DNA of 64,000 nucleotides from assembly GCA_038251325.1 (NCBI GenBank), contig JBBSBL010000007.1, positions 9,503-73,502 on the forward strand, written 5' to 3'. This document shows positions 25,868-34,063 of the stretch, piece by piece; positions within the stretch are counted from its first letter, which is position 1; each line of letters opens with the position of its first letter. Origin of the DNA: JBBSBL01 sp038251325. Its GTDB lineage: Bacteria > Actinomycetota > Thermoleophilia > Solirubrobacterales > Solirubrobacteraceae. The notes beneath the pieces are model-generated. The model worked only from the letters and a program-made list of their open reading frames with translations. It made no database searches and had not been told where the DNA came from. The translations under genes were made by a program, and so were the position numbers.

Positions 25868-25940
25868 GCGACGTACCTCACAGCAGCACCTCCTCCCAGA
25901 AGCACGAAGCCGGCCCTTTCGGGGGCCGGCTTCGGCTTTT
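25868..25940 (+). ncRNA. Candidate small RNA with anti-Shine-Dalgarno-like CACCTCCTCCC
   Basis: A possible 73-base transcript. A -10-like GATACT sits at 25856-25861 within a GCCGATAC block that resembles the sigma-28 (FliA) -10; a TAAA lies 17 bases upstream, two more than usual. The RNA would carry CACCTCCTCCC at 25887-25897, complementary to ribosome-binding sites and close to the 16S 3' end, then an intrinsic terminator. On the other strand the same bases would be a strong GGAGGAGG followed 7 bases on by a GTG and a 16-codon frame ending at 25831, but nothing follows it on that strand, so the RNA reading is preferred. Confidence 0.4.
25906..25940 (+). terminator. Rho-independent terminator
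   Basis: An 11-base perfect stem, GAAGCCGGCCC (25906-25916) with GGGCCGGCTTC (25923-25933), and a TTTCGG loop is followed by CGGCTTTT. The T-run is on the plus strand only, so it ends plus-strand transcription from the dehydrogenase gene or from the candidate small RNA. Confidence 0.85.
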
Positions 25941-26126
25941 CCGGGTGGTGGACCCGCCCCGATCCACCATCTCTCCTCCTCAACCGCCGGGCCATTCCAG
26001 AGCGCGGACGGTTGTGAGGCAGCGAACGCTAGCGCGTTTTCCCGCCTTGCGCCATTCGCCACTTGAAGTCGGTCTCGCGGGAGACGCTCCTCCGCGGGGC
26101 CGGCGGCACCGCGCCAGCTCCGGCGC

Positions 26127-27431
26127 TCACTCCTCGGCGACGCCCCGCTCCCGGATGCGGACCGCCTCGATGCGGTTGTCGCGCACCGATTCGACGCGGA
26201 TCGAGTAGCCGTTCGCGCTCACGGTGTCGCCGCGGCGCGGCAGGCGCCCGAGCTGGGAGAAGACGAAGCCGCCGACCGAGTTGTAGGCGTCGCTGTCCAC
26301 CGGGAGCCCGAGCCCGTGATCCTCGAGGTCGGAGACCGCCACCTCCCCGCGCACGTACCAGTCGCCGTTCGCGAGGCGCCGCACCGCGCCCCCCGCCGGA
26401 TCGGTCTCGTCGTCGATCTCCCCCACCACCTCCTCGACGATGTCCTCGACCGAGACGATGCCCGCCGTGCGGCCGTACTCGTCGACCACGACCGCGAGCG
26501 AGGTGCGGCTGCGCTGGAGGTCCGCGAGCAGGTCGTCCAGCGGCTTGGTCTCCGGCACGATCGTCGCGTCGCGGATCGCCGGCTCGATCGTCGCGGCCGG
26601 CCCGTCGGTGAGGAGGATCTGCGCCAGCGAGTTCGCGTGGACGAAGCCACGCACCTTGTCGGGGTTGCCGCCCTCGGTGACCACGAGCCGGCTGTGGCCG
26701 CTCGACACGCAGCGGCGCAGCGCCGCCTCGACGTCCTCGGCCACGTCCACGCTCACCATCGCGGGGATCGGCGTCATCACCTGCCGGGCCTCCTGCTCGT
26801 GGAGGTGGAAGACCCCGGAGAGCATCCCCGCCTCGCCGTGGTCGAGCCGGCCGCCCTCGGCGGACTCCGTGATCAGGAGCTTGAGGTCCTCCGAGGTGCC
26901 GCCGGGGTCGCCGACCTCGCCGGCCTTCACCCCGAAGAGCCGGAGGATCGCGTTGGAGGTCGCGTCGAGCAGGCGGATGAACGGCCGGAACGTGCGCGAG
27001 AAGATGCGCAGCGGCCGCGCCACCCGGCGCGCCGTGCGCTCCGCGCGGGTGATCGCGAGGATCTTCGGGACCTGCTCCCCGAGCGTGATGTGCAGCGCCG
27101 TGGTGATGAGGTAGGCGATGACGATGCTGATCGCGACGGCCACGCCATGGGAGACGCTCCCCAGCAGCGGCTCGACCAGCGAGGCGATGGCCGGCTCGCC
27201 GAGGAAGCCGATGCCGATCGAGGCGAGCGTGATCCCGAGCTGCGCCGAGGCGAGGTACTCGGAGATGTCGTCGAGCTCGTCCAGCGCCTCCCGCGCGCCG
27301 GGCGCGTCCTGCTTGGCGAGCTGCTCCAGGCGCCCGCGCCGAGCCCGGACGAGGCCGAACTCCGCCGCCACGAAGAAGGCGTTCAGCGCGATCAGGACGG
27401 CGACTCCGGCGAGGAGGAGGACCGCGGTCAC
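26127..27431 (-). CDS. CNNM/CorC-type membrane protein (hemolysin family, CBS domains)
   Basis: A 434-residue membrane protein. The N-terminal DUF21/CNNM domain has hydrophobic helices near residues 3-25, 60-85 and 95-120, with FFVAAEFGLV and TLGEQVPKILA. A CBS pair spans about residues 215-335 (MTPIPAMVSVDV ... VVVDEYGRTAGIVSVEDIVEEVVGEI). A C-terminal CorC/HlyC-associated domain covers about 350-430. Family members take part in Mg2+ or Co2+ handling; the old name hemolysin is misleading. GTG start. Confidence 0.9.
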   Translation of the reverse strand: MTAVLLLAGVAVLIALNAFFVAAEFGLVRARRGRLEQLAKQDAPGAREALDELDDISEYLASAQLGITLASIGIGFLGEPAIASLVEPLLGSVSHGVAVAISIVIAYLITTALHITLGEQVPKILAITRAERTARRVARPLRIFSRTFRPFIRLLDATSNAILRLFGVKAGEVGDPGGTSEDLKLLITESAEGGRLDHGEAGMLSGVFHLHEQEARQVMTPIPAMVSVDVAEDVEAALRRCVSSGHSRLVVTEGGNPDKVRGFVHANSLAQILLTDGPAATIEPAIRDATIVPETKPLDDLLADLQRSRTSLAVVVDEYGRTAGIVSVEDIVEEVVGEIDDETDPAGGAVRRLANGDWYVRGEVAVSDLEDHGLGLPVDSDAYNSVGGFVFSQLGRLPRRGDTVSANGYSIRVESVRDNRIEAVRIRERGVAEE

Positions 27432-27539
27432 GAGCCGGGGGCCGCGCGCCCGGGCACGTGCCGGACGCTACTTCGGGGTGGGACGTCGTCGCTCATCCAG
27501 GCCGTCGGCGCGAACCGTAGCAGCGGCCCGGGCGGCGGC

Positions 27540-30188
27540 TCAGCGGATGCGCGCCGCCGGCGCGGCGGCGGCAAACACCTGCGGCGGCCCGTCGCGGTCG
27601 TCCTCCCACGCCGCGACGACCTGCGTGCCCGCGAGCGCGAGCGCGGGCCGCCACGCGTTCCATCCGCTCGCTCCGCCGTCGTCGACCCGAGCCGCCCGCC
27701 CGCCGCCGCGACCCGCTCGCACGCGCGCGATGCGGATGTCGCCGAGGCCGCGGACGTGGTCCTGCCAGGCGACGAGCGCGGCGCCGCGCGCCAGCGGGAC
27801 GATCGCCGGGGAGAAGGTGTCCACCTGGCGCGCGCCGTGGGGATCCACCTGGCGGTGGGGACGACCGGGCGCGGCGATGTCGATGTCGTAGAGGCGCGAG
27901 GGACGCGACGCCGACGCGGAGTCCTTGCGGAAGTCGGTCCAGGCGACGAGGGGCCCGCGGTCGGTGAGCGCGGCCCGCGGAGTGTCGTCCAGCGACTCCA
28001 CCGGGTCGGCGCTCCCCGGCTCGCGCGGCGCGTCGCTGACCTGCCGTGTGGCGCGCCACGTGCGCCCGGCGTCCGGCGAGACCCGCGCGTAGGCCCGCCA
28101 GTCGTAGGTGTGGAAGTCGACCCAGGCGGCGAGCACGGTCCGTCCCCGCACGGCGAGCGAGGGCGCCCACGCGTTCGCGAGCTTCGCGGCGAGGTCGACG
28201 GGCTTCCCGTCGTCCAGGCGCCGGTCGGAGAGGACCCGACGCCCGCGCAGGCGGGCGACGTGGAGGTGCGCCTGGGGCAGCGCGTCATCGGCCGAGCGCG
28301 CGCGCTCGTCGATCCAGGCCACGACCGCCTCGTCGCCGCCCAGCGCGGCGACCTTCGGCTGCCACTGGGCGGCGCCGCGCGGCGCGGCGCGCCCGACGGC
28401 GACCGGCGCGCCGAAGCTCCGGCCCCCGTCGCGCGAGCGTGCAAGGTAGACGCGCATCGTGCCGCTCGAGTCGTCCTGCCAGGCCACCCAGACCCGCCCG
28501 CCGGCCCCCGCGGCGACGCTCGGCCACCACTCGGTCGCGCGCCCCGGACGCCGACCCGTCGGGCGCGTGCGATAGCCCCAGTGGCGGCCGCCGTCGGCCG
28601 AGCGGACGAGGAAGACCTGCTCGCGCCCGCGCCGGCGCTCCTCGAACGCGGCCCAGGCCTGGCGCCCGCGCGCGGCGAGCGCGACGTTGCGCTGCGGCGC
28701 CGAGGACGGGGAGATCGGCCGGCTCGTCGTGAACGGCGTGGCCCCGCGCCTGCGCCGCGTCACCGGCCGGCGGCGGGGGGCGCGGCCGACCTCGACATCG
28801 TGCCAGACCACGTCCTCCACCTGCCCGCCGCGGCACGGGCCGGCAACCCGCGGGCTCGGGCAGGCGACGCTCGACGCCGGCCCGGCGGCGTCGCCGGCGA
28901 GCCCGAGCCGGCGACGGCGCGCGGCCATCGGCTCGGCCGGCGCCGCCGGGTCGGGCACGAGCCAGCGGGCCACCGCCGCGAACCCGGGCGCCGGGTCCTG
29001 CCCGACGAGGGCGCCGCGCGGACCGCCGCCGGGACCGCGGGGCTTGACCGCGATGTGGGACTGCGCGTCGGCGGGGAAGTCGTAGAGGTTGCCGGTCAGC
29101 TCCGGCAGCGCCATGGCCTCGATCGAGGGGTGGCGCAGCAGGTCGGAGTAGCCGGCGGCCTTCAGCACGTCGGGGGCCCAGGGTCCGCTGGGACTGACCG
29201 TGTCGCCGACGAAGAACTCCGGCTGGACGAGCAGATCGACCCGCTGCTGGTCGAGCTTCTGGACCACGTCGGGCATCCAGGCGTCCTTGCTCGTCACGAA
29301 GCCGAGTCGCCCGACCGGCGTGCGCACCACCCGGAGGCCGGACACCGCGCCCGGAACGAGGTCGAGCCCGGCCCCCGGGAGCTCGATCGGCGTAAGGTAG
29401 CTCTTGACCTGGCGCGAGATCAGGCGGCCGTCCGGCGCGAAGACGAGCGCCATGTTCACCGGCTCGGGCGTCGTGGCCTCGTAGACGTAGTCGCGGGTCG
29501 GCTCGTCGGGGTCGCGCAGCCGGGCGACCTTCGCCGGGTCCTCCTCGTCGCAGCGGGTGGCGCCCGGCGGCGGCGTGAAGGTCGCCCGCCTCGTGCAGAC
29601 GATCTTCCAGCTGCGGGCCATGTCCACGCCGGCCTCGAGGTAGACGCCGTAGCGCCGCGCCAGCTCCGCGTAGGTCTCCACCGCGACGCGGCCGAACGTG
29701 TCGGTCAGCGCGACCGCGAGCTGCCGCACCGGGCGGGCGCCGAGCCCCGGGAACCGGGCGGCGTAGTAGGCCGCCGGGTCGGCGTAGGTGCCGAGCAGCG
29801 AGGCGACGCTCGAGACCAGGCCGGTGGCGGCGCGCGCCCCGGCGCCGCGGCTGCCGGTGAACGCCGCCGGCAGCCCGACGTCCTCGGGCAGGACGACGAG
29901 GTCGCGCGCGGTCGAGACCGGCCGCCGCGGGTCGCGCGGGCCGAGGAGGTGGCTCGCGACGTCGTCGGCGCCGTCCTGGACGACCGGAGCGCCGGCGGTC
30001 CGCAGCGACCGGTCGGCCAGCGCGAAGAGCTTCTCGCGGTAGGTCGCGCGGCTCACGACCCAGTCGAGCGAGAACGTTGGCCCGACGGCGAACACGCGCA
30101 CGGTCCGCGCGCCGGCGGCGCCCGGCAGCAGCGCGGTCGCCGCGAGGGCGAGCAGCGCGGCAGCGAGGAGGCGACGCGGCCGGCTCAC
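27540..30188 (-). CDS. Secreted fusion: nitrilase-like domain plus BNR-type beta-propeller
   Basis: An 882-residue exported protein. Residues 1-26 form a signal peptide. Residues 28-390 resemble the carbon-nitrogen hydrolase fold: VVLPEDVGLP gives the Glu, RQVKSYLTPIE the Lys, but where the nucleophile Cys is expected the sequence is LGFVTSKDAWMPDVV, with Ser in its place. After a linker, residues 500-870 repeat the sialidase/BNR pattern (SADGGRHW, SRDGGRSF, SPDAGRTW) and WxDxR-like strands, as in a beta-propeller. The substrate is unknown. GTG start overlaps the phhB-like stop as GTGA. The length and domain pair are unusual. Confidence 0.75.
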   Translation of the reverse strand: MSRPRRLLAAALLALAATALLPGAAGARTVRVFAVGPTFSLDWVVSRATYREKLFALADRSLRTAGAPVVQDGADDVASHLLGPRDPRRPVSTARDLVVLPEDVGLPAAFTGSRGAGARAATGLVSSVASLLGTYADPAAYYAARFPGLGARPVRQLAVALTDTFGRVAVETYAELARRYGVYLEAGVDMARSWKIVCTRRATFTPPPGATRCDEEDPAKVARLRDPDEPTRDYVYEATTPEPVNMALVFAPDGRLISRQVKSYLTPIELPGAGLDLVPGAVSGLRVVRTPVGRLGFVTSKDAWMPDVVQKLDQQRVDLLVQPEFFVGDTVSPSGPWAPDVLKAAGYSDLLRHPSIEAMALPELTGNLYDFPADAQSHIAVKPRGPGGGPRGALVGQDPAPGFAAVARWLVPDPAAPAEPMAARRRRLGLAGDAAGPASSVACPSPRVAGPCRGGQVEDVVWHDVEVGRAPRRRPVTRRRRGATPFTTSRPISPSSAPQRNVALAARGRQAWAAFEERRRGREQVFLVRSADGGRHWGYRTRPTGRRPGRATEWWPSVAAGAGGRVWVAWQDDSSGTMRVYLARSRDGGRSFGAPVAVGRAAPRGAAQWQPKVAALGGDEAVVAWIDERARSADDALPQAHLHVARLRGRRVLSDRRLDDGKPVDLAAKLANAWAPSLAVRGRTVLAAWVDFHTYDWRAYARVSPDAGRTWRATRQVSDAPREPGSADPVESLDDTPRAALTDRGPLVAWTDFRKDSASASRPSRLYDIDIAAPGRPHRQVDPHGARQVDTFSPAIVPLARGAALVAWQDHVRGLGDIRIARVRAGRGGGRAARVDDGGASGWNAWRPALALAGTQVVAAWEDDRDGPPQVFAAAAPAARIR

Positions 30189-30466
30189 CCGGCGAGGGCG
30201 TCGAAACGGCTCGCCGTCTCGAAGTCGATCGCGGTGAGCCCGCCGGCGGAGTGATTGGTCATGGTCAGGCGCACCTTGTTCCACCCGTGGACGAGGATGT
30301 CGGGGTGATGGTTTACCGCCTCCGCCGCCTCGGCGACGCGGTTCACGAAGGCCAGCGCCGCCGCGAAGTCCGGAAACGTCCACTCGCGGACGATCGCATC
30401 GCCCTCGCGCTCCCACGCGCTGACGCGCACGCGATCGGCGATCTCGCCCTCGCTCAGCCGTGACAT
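30185..30466 (-). CDS. phhB: Pterin-4a-carbinolamine dehydratase
   Basis: A 93-residue protein with the family signature AVNHHPDILVHGWNKVRLTMTNHSAGGLTAID, including the two active-site histidines. It dehydrates 4a-hydroxytetrahydrobiopterin in aromatic hydroxylase cycles; in many bacteria its pathway role is unclear. The ATG at 30466 is chosen by length. Its stop overlaps the start of the secreted fusion protein. A plus-strand gene starts 12 bases away on the other side. Confidence 0.88.
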   Translation of the reverse strand: MSRLSEGEIADRVRVSAWEREGDAIVREWTFPDFAAALAFVNRVAEAAEAVNHHPDILVHGWNKVRLTMTNHSAGGLTAIDFETASRFDALAG

Positions 30467-30478
30467 ATCGTTGCCCGC

Positions 30479-31369
30479 GTGCGCATCGTCAGCCTCGTCC
30501 CGTCCGCCACCGAGACGCTCTTCGCGCTCGGGCTCGACGGCGAGCTTATCGCCGTCACGCACGAGTGCGACCACCCCGCGGCGGCCCGCGAGCTGCCGCG
30601 CGCCACGCGCGACGTCCTCCCCGCCGGGCTCTCCTCGCGCGAGATCGACGCGGCGGTGAAGGAGCGCACCCAGGCCGGCGAGGCGATCTACGCGCTCGAC
30701 GCCGACCTGCTGCTCGACCTGCGCCCGGATCTCATCGTGACCCAGGAGCTGTGCCCGGTCTGCGCCGTCTCGACCGACGCCGTCCGCGCGATCGCCGAGG
30801 AGATCGACCCCGCCCCGGCGCTCGTCACGCTCGACCCGACGACGCTCGGGGAGGTCCTCGGCGACGTCCGCACGCTCGCGCTGGCGGCCGGCCGCCCGGA
30901 GGCGGGCGTCGCGCTGGTCGAGGCGTGCGCGGAGCGCGTCGACGCGGTCCGGCTCGCCGTCGACGGGGCCCGGCGGCCCCGAATCGCCGCGCTCGAGTGG
31001 CTCGACCCGATCTTCGTCGCCGGGCACTGGACCCCGCAGCTCATCGAGTACGCCGGCGGCGAGGACGTCCTCGGCCTGCCGGGGGAACGGTCCGAGGAGC
31101 GCACGTGGGACGAGGTGGCGGCCGCCGCGCCGGACATCGTCCTCGTCATGCCATGCGGCTACGACGCGCCCCGCGCGCTGGCCGAGGCCGAGACCTACCG
31201 CGACCGGCTGGCCTCGCTCGGCGCCGGCGAGGTCCTGGCCGTCGACGCGGCCGCCTGGTTCTCCCGCCCCGGCCCGCGCCTGGTCGACGGCCTCGAGGTC
31301 CTCGCCCATGCGCTTCATCCGGACCGCGTCCCGCCCGGGCCGGGCGAGGCGCTGCGGGTGACGGCGTAG
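30479..31369 (+). CDS. Cobalamin-binding (BtuF-like) periplasmic-binding-fold protein lacking a signal peptide
   Basis: A 296-residue helical-backbone binding protein. It opens MRIVSLVPSATETLFALGLDGELIAVTHECDHP, the BtuF/FecCD-type start, and contains ALEWLDPIFVAGHWTPQLIEYAGG. Exported members bind vitamin B12 or iron chelates outside the membrane. Here there is no signal peptide and no transporter genes nearby, so it belongs to the cytosolic branch of the family, whose job is not known. GTG start. Confidence 0.82.
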   Translation: MRIVSLVPSATETLFALGLDGELIAVTHECDHPAAARELPRATRDVLPAGLSSREIDAAVKERTQAGEAIYALDADLLLDLRPDLIVTQELCPVCAVSTDAVRAIAEEIDPAPALVTLDPTTLGEVLGDVRTLALAAGRPEAGVALVEACAERVDAVRLAVDGARRPRIAALEWLDPIFVAGHWTPQLIEYAGGEDVLGLPGERSEERTWDEVAAAAPDIVLVMPCGYDAPRALAEAETYRDRLASLGAGEVLAVDAAAWFSRPGPRLVDGLEVLAHALHPDRVPPGPGEALRVTA

Positions 31370-31388
31370 CCGCGGCGGCGCGCGGCGC

Positions 31389-32216
31389 TCAGCCCTGCAA
31401 CAGGCCGGACCCGCCGGCCACCGCCACCGAGGCGAGCACCGCCGCGACCCCGATGGCCAGGCACGCCGCCGTGGCCAGCGCCTGATGACCGCGCTCGGCC
31501 GCGCGATCGATGATCGCGCCCGCCGCGAAGCCGCCGACGACGCCCCCGACGTGGCCGCCGATGGCGATGCCGGGGATGGCGAAGGTCAGCACGAGGTTGA
31601 TCGCCAGCGTCGGCCCCAGGCCCGAGCGCCAGATGTCGATTCCGCGGGAGCGCCCCATGACGATCGCCGCCCCGAGCAGCCCGAAGGCCGCGCCCGACGC
31701 GCCGACGGTCCGCACGTCCGGCGACAGGATCAGGGCGCCGAGCGAGCCGCAGAGCAGGCAGGTGACGTAGAGGAGCAGGAAGCGCCAGCGGCCGAGGACG
31801 GGCTCGAGCATCGAGCCGAGCACGAAGATGAAGTACATGTTGAACAGCAGGTGCAGGATCCCGGCGTGGAGGAAGGCGGAGCTCACCAGCCGGTAGTACT
31901 CGTGCTGGTTCGCGATCGCCGGGCCGTAGAGCGCGCCGTCGTTGATCGCGCTGCCCCCGACCCCGCGGGCGAGTCCGCCGCCCGCCACGGTCGAGGCGAC
32001 GAAGGCGAGCACGTTCAGCCCGATGAGCGCGTAGGTCACCGTCGGCCGCCCGCTGAGGTTCGCCACGGTGCGTACCGGGGTGCGCTCGCGGGCGCACTCG
32101 GGGCAGCGCATCCCGACGGGCGTCGGGGTCATGCAGTCGGGGCAGATCGCCCGCCCGCACGAGGAGCAGGAGACCCGCGTCTCGCGGTTCGGGTGGCGGT
32201 AGCAGGTCTCGGGCAT
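31389..32216 (-). CDS. Rhomboid intramembrane serine protease with N-terminal zinc-finger-like segment
   Basis: A 275-residue membrane protease. Residues 1-45 carry Cys/His pairs (CYRHPNRETRVSCSSCGRAICPDCM ... CPEC) as in B-box-like zinc-binding segments common on actinobacterial rhomboids. Six transmembrane helices follow. The catalytic Ser is in VGASGAAFGLLG and the His in IGGHVGGVVGG. The loop-1 WR-type motif is only partly visible. The ATG at 32216 is preferred over one 7 codons earlier because the zinc-finger start MPETCYRHP is typical. Confidence 0.88.
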   Translation of the reverse strand: MPETCYRHPNRETRVSCSSCGRAICPDCMTPTPVGMRCPECARERTPVRTVANLSGRPTVTYALIGLNVLAFVASTVAGGGLARGVGGSAINDGALYGPAIANQHEYYRLVSSAFLHAGILHLLFNMYFIFVLGSMLEPVLGRWRFLLLYVTCLLCGSLGALILSPDVRTVGASGAAFGLLGAAIVMGRSRGIDIWRSGLGPTLAINLVLTFAIPGIAIGGHVGGVVGGFAAGAIIDRAAERGHQALATAACLAIGVAAVLASVAVAGGSGLLQG

Positions 32217-32270
32217 CGGGCCGGCTGACGCTAGCACCAGCGGTCGGGCCGGCCGGTCGCTGCCAGGTCG

Positions 32271-32317
32271 CCGAGATCGATCTCAGTCCCGCCCAGCGGG
32301 ATCAGGATCGATCTCGG
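32271..32317. repeat. Nested hairpin between anti-sigma and rhomboid genes
   Basis: CCGAGATCGAT (32271-32281) pairs perfectly with ATCGATCTCGG (32307-32317), and inside it TCCCGC-CCA-GCGGGA forms a second stem. It lies downstream of the anti-sigma stop and upstream of the rhomboid start, both on the minus strand. No T-run follows, so it is not a classical terminator. Confidence 0.55.
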
Positions 32318-32367
32318 AGTCCGGCGTCGATCCCGGCGTCGTAGACCGCGTCCAACGGGGTCCCCGG

Positions 32368-33126
32368 TCAGGCGAGCGAGGCGACGACGATCGGCGCGGT
32401 GGACGGCAGGCCGGTGCGCGTGCCGCCGCGCGGCTCGGGCGTGACGAGCACCTTCTGGACCGCCGCCGCGTCGCCGGGGACCTCGACCGTCGCCGTGCCG
32501 TCCTTGCCGGTCGTGAACAGCGCGGTGGTCGGGATCGGGTTCCCGTTCGCGCGCCGCGTCACCCACACCTGGTACTCGCGCCCGGGGGCCGGGCGCTTGA
32601 AGCCGGCCACCTTCAGCGTGGCCCGCCCGCCGTCGACGACGACCCGTGCGCTGGCGTCCGGACCGGCCGGCGGGGTGACCATCGCGGCCACGGTGCGCCC
32701 GGCGGACGCTCCCCCGCCACCGCTGTCGGTGATCGCGCCCACCGCGAACCCGCCGGCGGCGGCGACGGCGATCACGCCCGCCGCGACGCCCGCGGCGAGA
32801 CCGGGGCGGGCGAACAGCCGGCTGAAGAGGCCCGGAGTCCGGCGCGGCGCCGGCGGCCGGTCGGCGTCGGCGCCCGCGGCGGCGAGCAGCTCGGCCTCGG
32901 CGTGGACCACCGACATGATCCGGTCGCGCAGCTCCGGCGGCGGATCCACGGGCGTGGCGGCGTTCGGGAGGATGTCCACGACCTTGCCCAGGGCCTCGGC
33001 CTCCATGCGGCAGGCCTGGCAGGTCGCGAGGTGCGCCTCGAAGCGGGCGCGGCCGGAATCGTCCAGGGCGCCGAGCAGGTAGGCGCCGACGTCGTCGCAG
33101 ACGTCGGCGGGCGGACGCTGGCTCAC
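32368..33126 (-). CDS. Membrane anti-sigma factor (RskA-like, zinc-binding)
   Basis: A 252-residue protein. Residues 1-75 carry the ZAS motif HLATCQACRME for a zinc-binding anti-sigma domain. A single transmembrane helix lies near residues 120-145 (PGLAAGVAAGVIAVAAAGGFAVGA). The C-terminal 110 residues form a beta-rich extracytoplasmic RskA-type domain (VVVDGGRATLKVAGFKRPAPGREYQVWV). It should hold the adjacent ECF sigma factor inactive until cleaved. The GTG start overlaps the sigma stop as GTGA. Confidence 0.88.
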   Translation of the reverse strand: MSQRPPADVCDDVGAYLLGALDDSGRARFEAHLATCQACRMEAEALGKVVDILPNAATPVDPPPELRDRIMSVVHAEAELLAAAGADADRPPAPRRTPGLFSRLFARPGLAAGVAAGVIAVAAAGGFAVGAITDSGGGGASAGRTVAAMVTPPAGPDASARVVVDGGRATLKVAGFKRPAPGREYQVWVTRRANGNPIPTTALFTTGKDGTATVEVPGDAAAVQKVLVTPEPRGGTRTGLPSTAPIVVASLA

Positions 33127-33719
33127 GTCGACACCCCCGCGGCCTCGGCGGAGCCGCGGAGCTTCTGCAGCCCCAGCCGCATCCGGCCCTTGACGGTTCC
33201 CACCGGCATCTCGAGCATCCCGGCGATCTCCGTATGGGTGAATCCGCCGAAGTAGGCGAGCTCGATCACCTTGCGCTGCTCGGCCGGCAGGTCCTCGAGC
33301 ATGCCCCGCACCGCGCGGGCCTCGTCGCGCCGGGCCACCTCGGCGTCGGTCCGGTCGCCGGACTCGAAGCGCTCCTCGATGCCCTCGTCGCTCGCCCGGA
33401 TCCGGTCGCGGACCACGGCGCGGCGCAGTGCGTCGATCGCGCGGTTGTGGACGATGCCGAGCACCCAGGTACGCACGCTTCCACGCATGCGGTCGTATCG
33501 ACCGCCGCTGCGCCAGATGTTGAGAAACGCCTCCTGGACGACGTCCTCGGCCTGCGCCCGGGCGCCGCACATCCGGTAGGCGAGGGAGAAGGCACTGCCG
33601 GAGTGGCGGTCGTAGACGACCTCGAAGGCCCGCGCGTCACCCTTCTGCACGAGCTGCATGAGCTCCTCGTCGGCGAGCCGCTCGAGGCCGCCCGGGTCGC
33701 TGCCGGTCCGCCGAGTCAT
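33123..33719 (-). CDS. ECF sigma factor (SigK-like)
   Basis: A 198-residue ECF sigma factor. Region 2 is AFSLAYRMCGARAQAEDVVQEAFLNIWR and region 4 is LPAEQRKVIELAYFGGFTHTEIAGMLEMPVGTVKGRMRLG with its helix-turn-helix. It has the length and layout of SigK/SigL-type factors paired with a membrane anti-sigma. The partner gene follows directly with a four-base overlap. Confidence 0.9.
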   Translation of the reverse strand: MTRRTGSDPGGLERLADEELMQLVQKGDARAFEVVYDRHSGSAFSLAYRMCGARAQAEDVVQEAFLNIWRSGGRYDRMRGSVRTWVLGIVHNRAIDALRRAVVRDRIRASDEGIEERFESGDRTDAEVARRDEARAVRGMLEDLPAEQRKVIELAYFGGFTHTEIAGMLEMPVGTVKGRMRLGLQKLRGSAEAAGVST

Positions 33720-33766
33720 CGAGTCGTATAACGCCGCCGATCCACGCGCGGATCAGCCGTCGCGGC

Positions 33767-34063
33767 TCACCAGCCCCGACGGCTGTCTCGCAGCAGCTTC
33801 CCCGCCTCGTCGGCCACCTCGCGCAAAGCCCGCTCGGCGGCGCCCGCCCCGACGCTGACCGCGGCGGCCGCGGCCGGGCGCGCCCAGTTGCGCGGGTCGC
33901 GCATCGCCGCCAGCTCCCACGACTCGAGCTCCTCGGCCGCCGCCTCGGTGAGCTGGACAAGATGGTCCTCGAGGCGCTGGGCGAGGTCCTCGGGCGGCTC
34001 GACCGGGGCGAGCGCGCGGCGCAGGAGATCCTCGAAGTCGGCGGTGGTCTCGCGGCTGCTCAT
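33767..34063 (-). CDS. Small protein coupled to the second ECF sigma factor
   Basis: A 98-residue, helical, acidic-to-basic protein (MSSRETTADFEDLLRRALAPVEPPEDLAQRLEDHL...) with no zinc motif and no clear membrane segment; the stretch ARPAAAAAVSVGAGAA is only weakly hydrophobic. Its ATG overlaps the stop of the ECF sigma gene as ATGA. Position suggests a regulator of that sigma factor, but no anti-sigma signature is visible, so this is only contextual. Confidence 0.6.
   Translation of the reverse strand: MSSRETTADFEDLLRRALAPVEPPEDLAQRLEDHLVQLTEAAAEELESWELAAMRDPRNWARPAAAAAVSVGAGAAERALREVADEAGKLLRDSRRGW

Larger units (their letters stand above)
25783..26126. other. 344-base intergenic region with a candidate small RNA and terminator
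   Basis: The region lies between the dehydrogenase (plus) and a minus-strand membrane protein. Its plus strand carries a promoter-like motif, an unstructured C-rich stretch and a strong terminator (see separate entries). The remaining 185 bases up to 26126 hold nothing I can name. Confidence 0.6.

Noticed and set aside
25831..25881. 16-codon minus-strand peptide with strong Shine-Dalgarno
   Set aside because: Possible, but no gene follows on that strand and the same bases are better explained by the plus-strand small-RNA candidate with its terminator.
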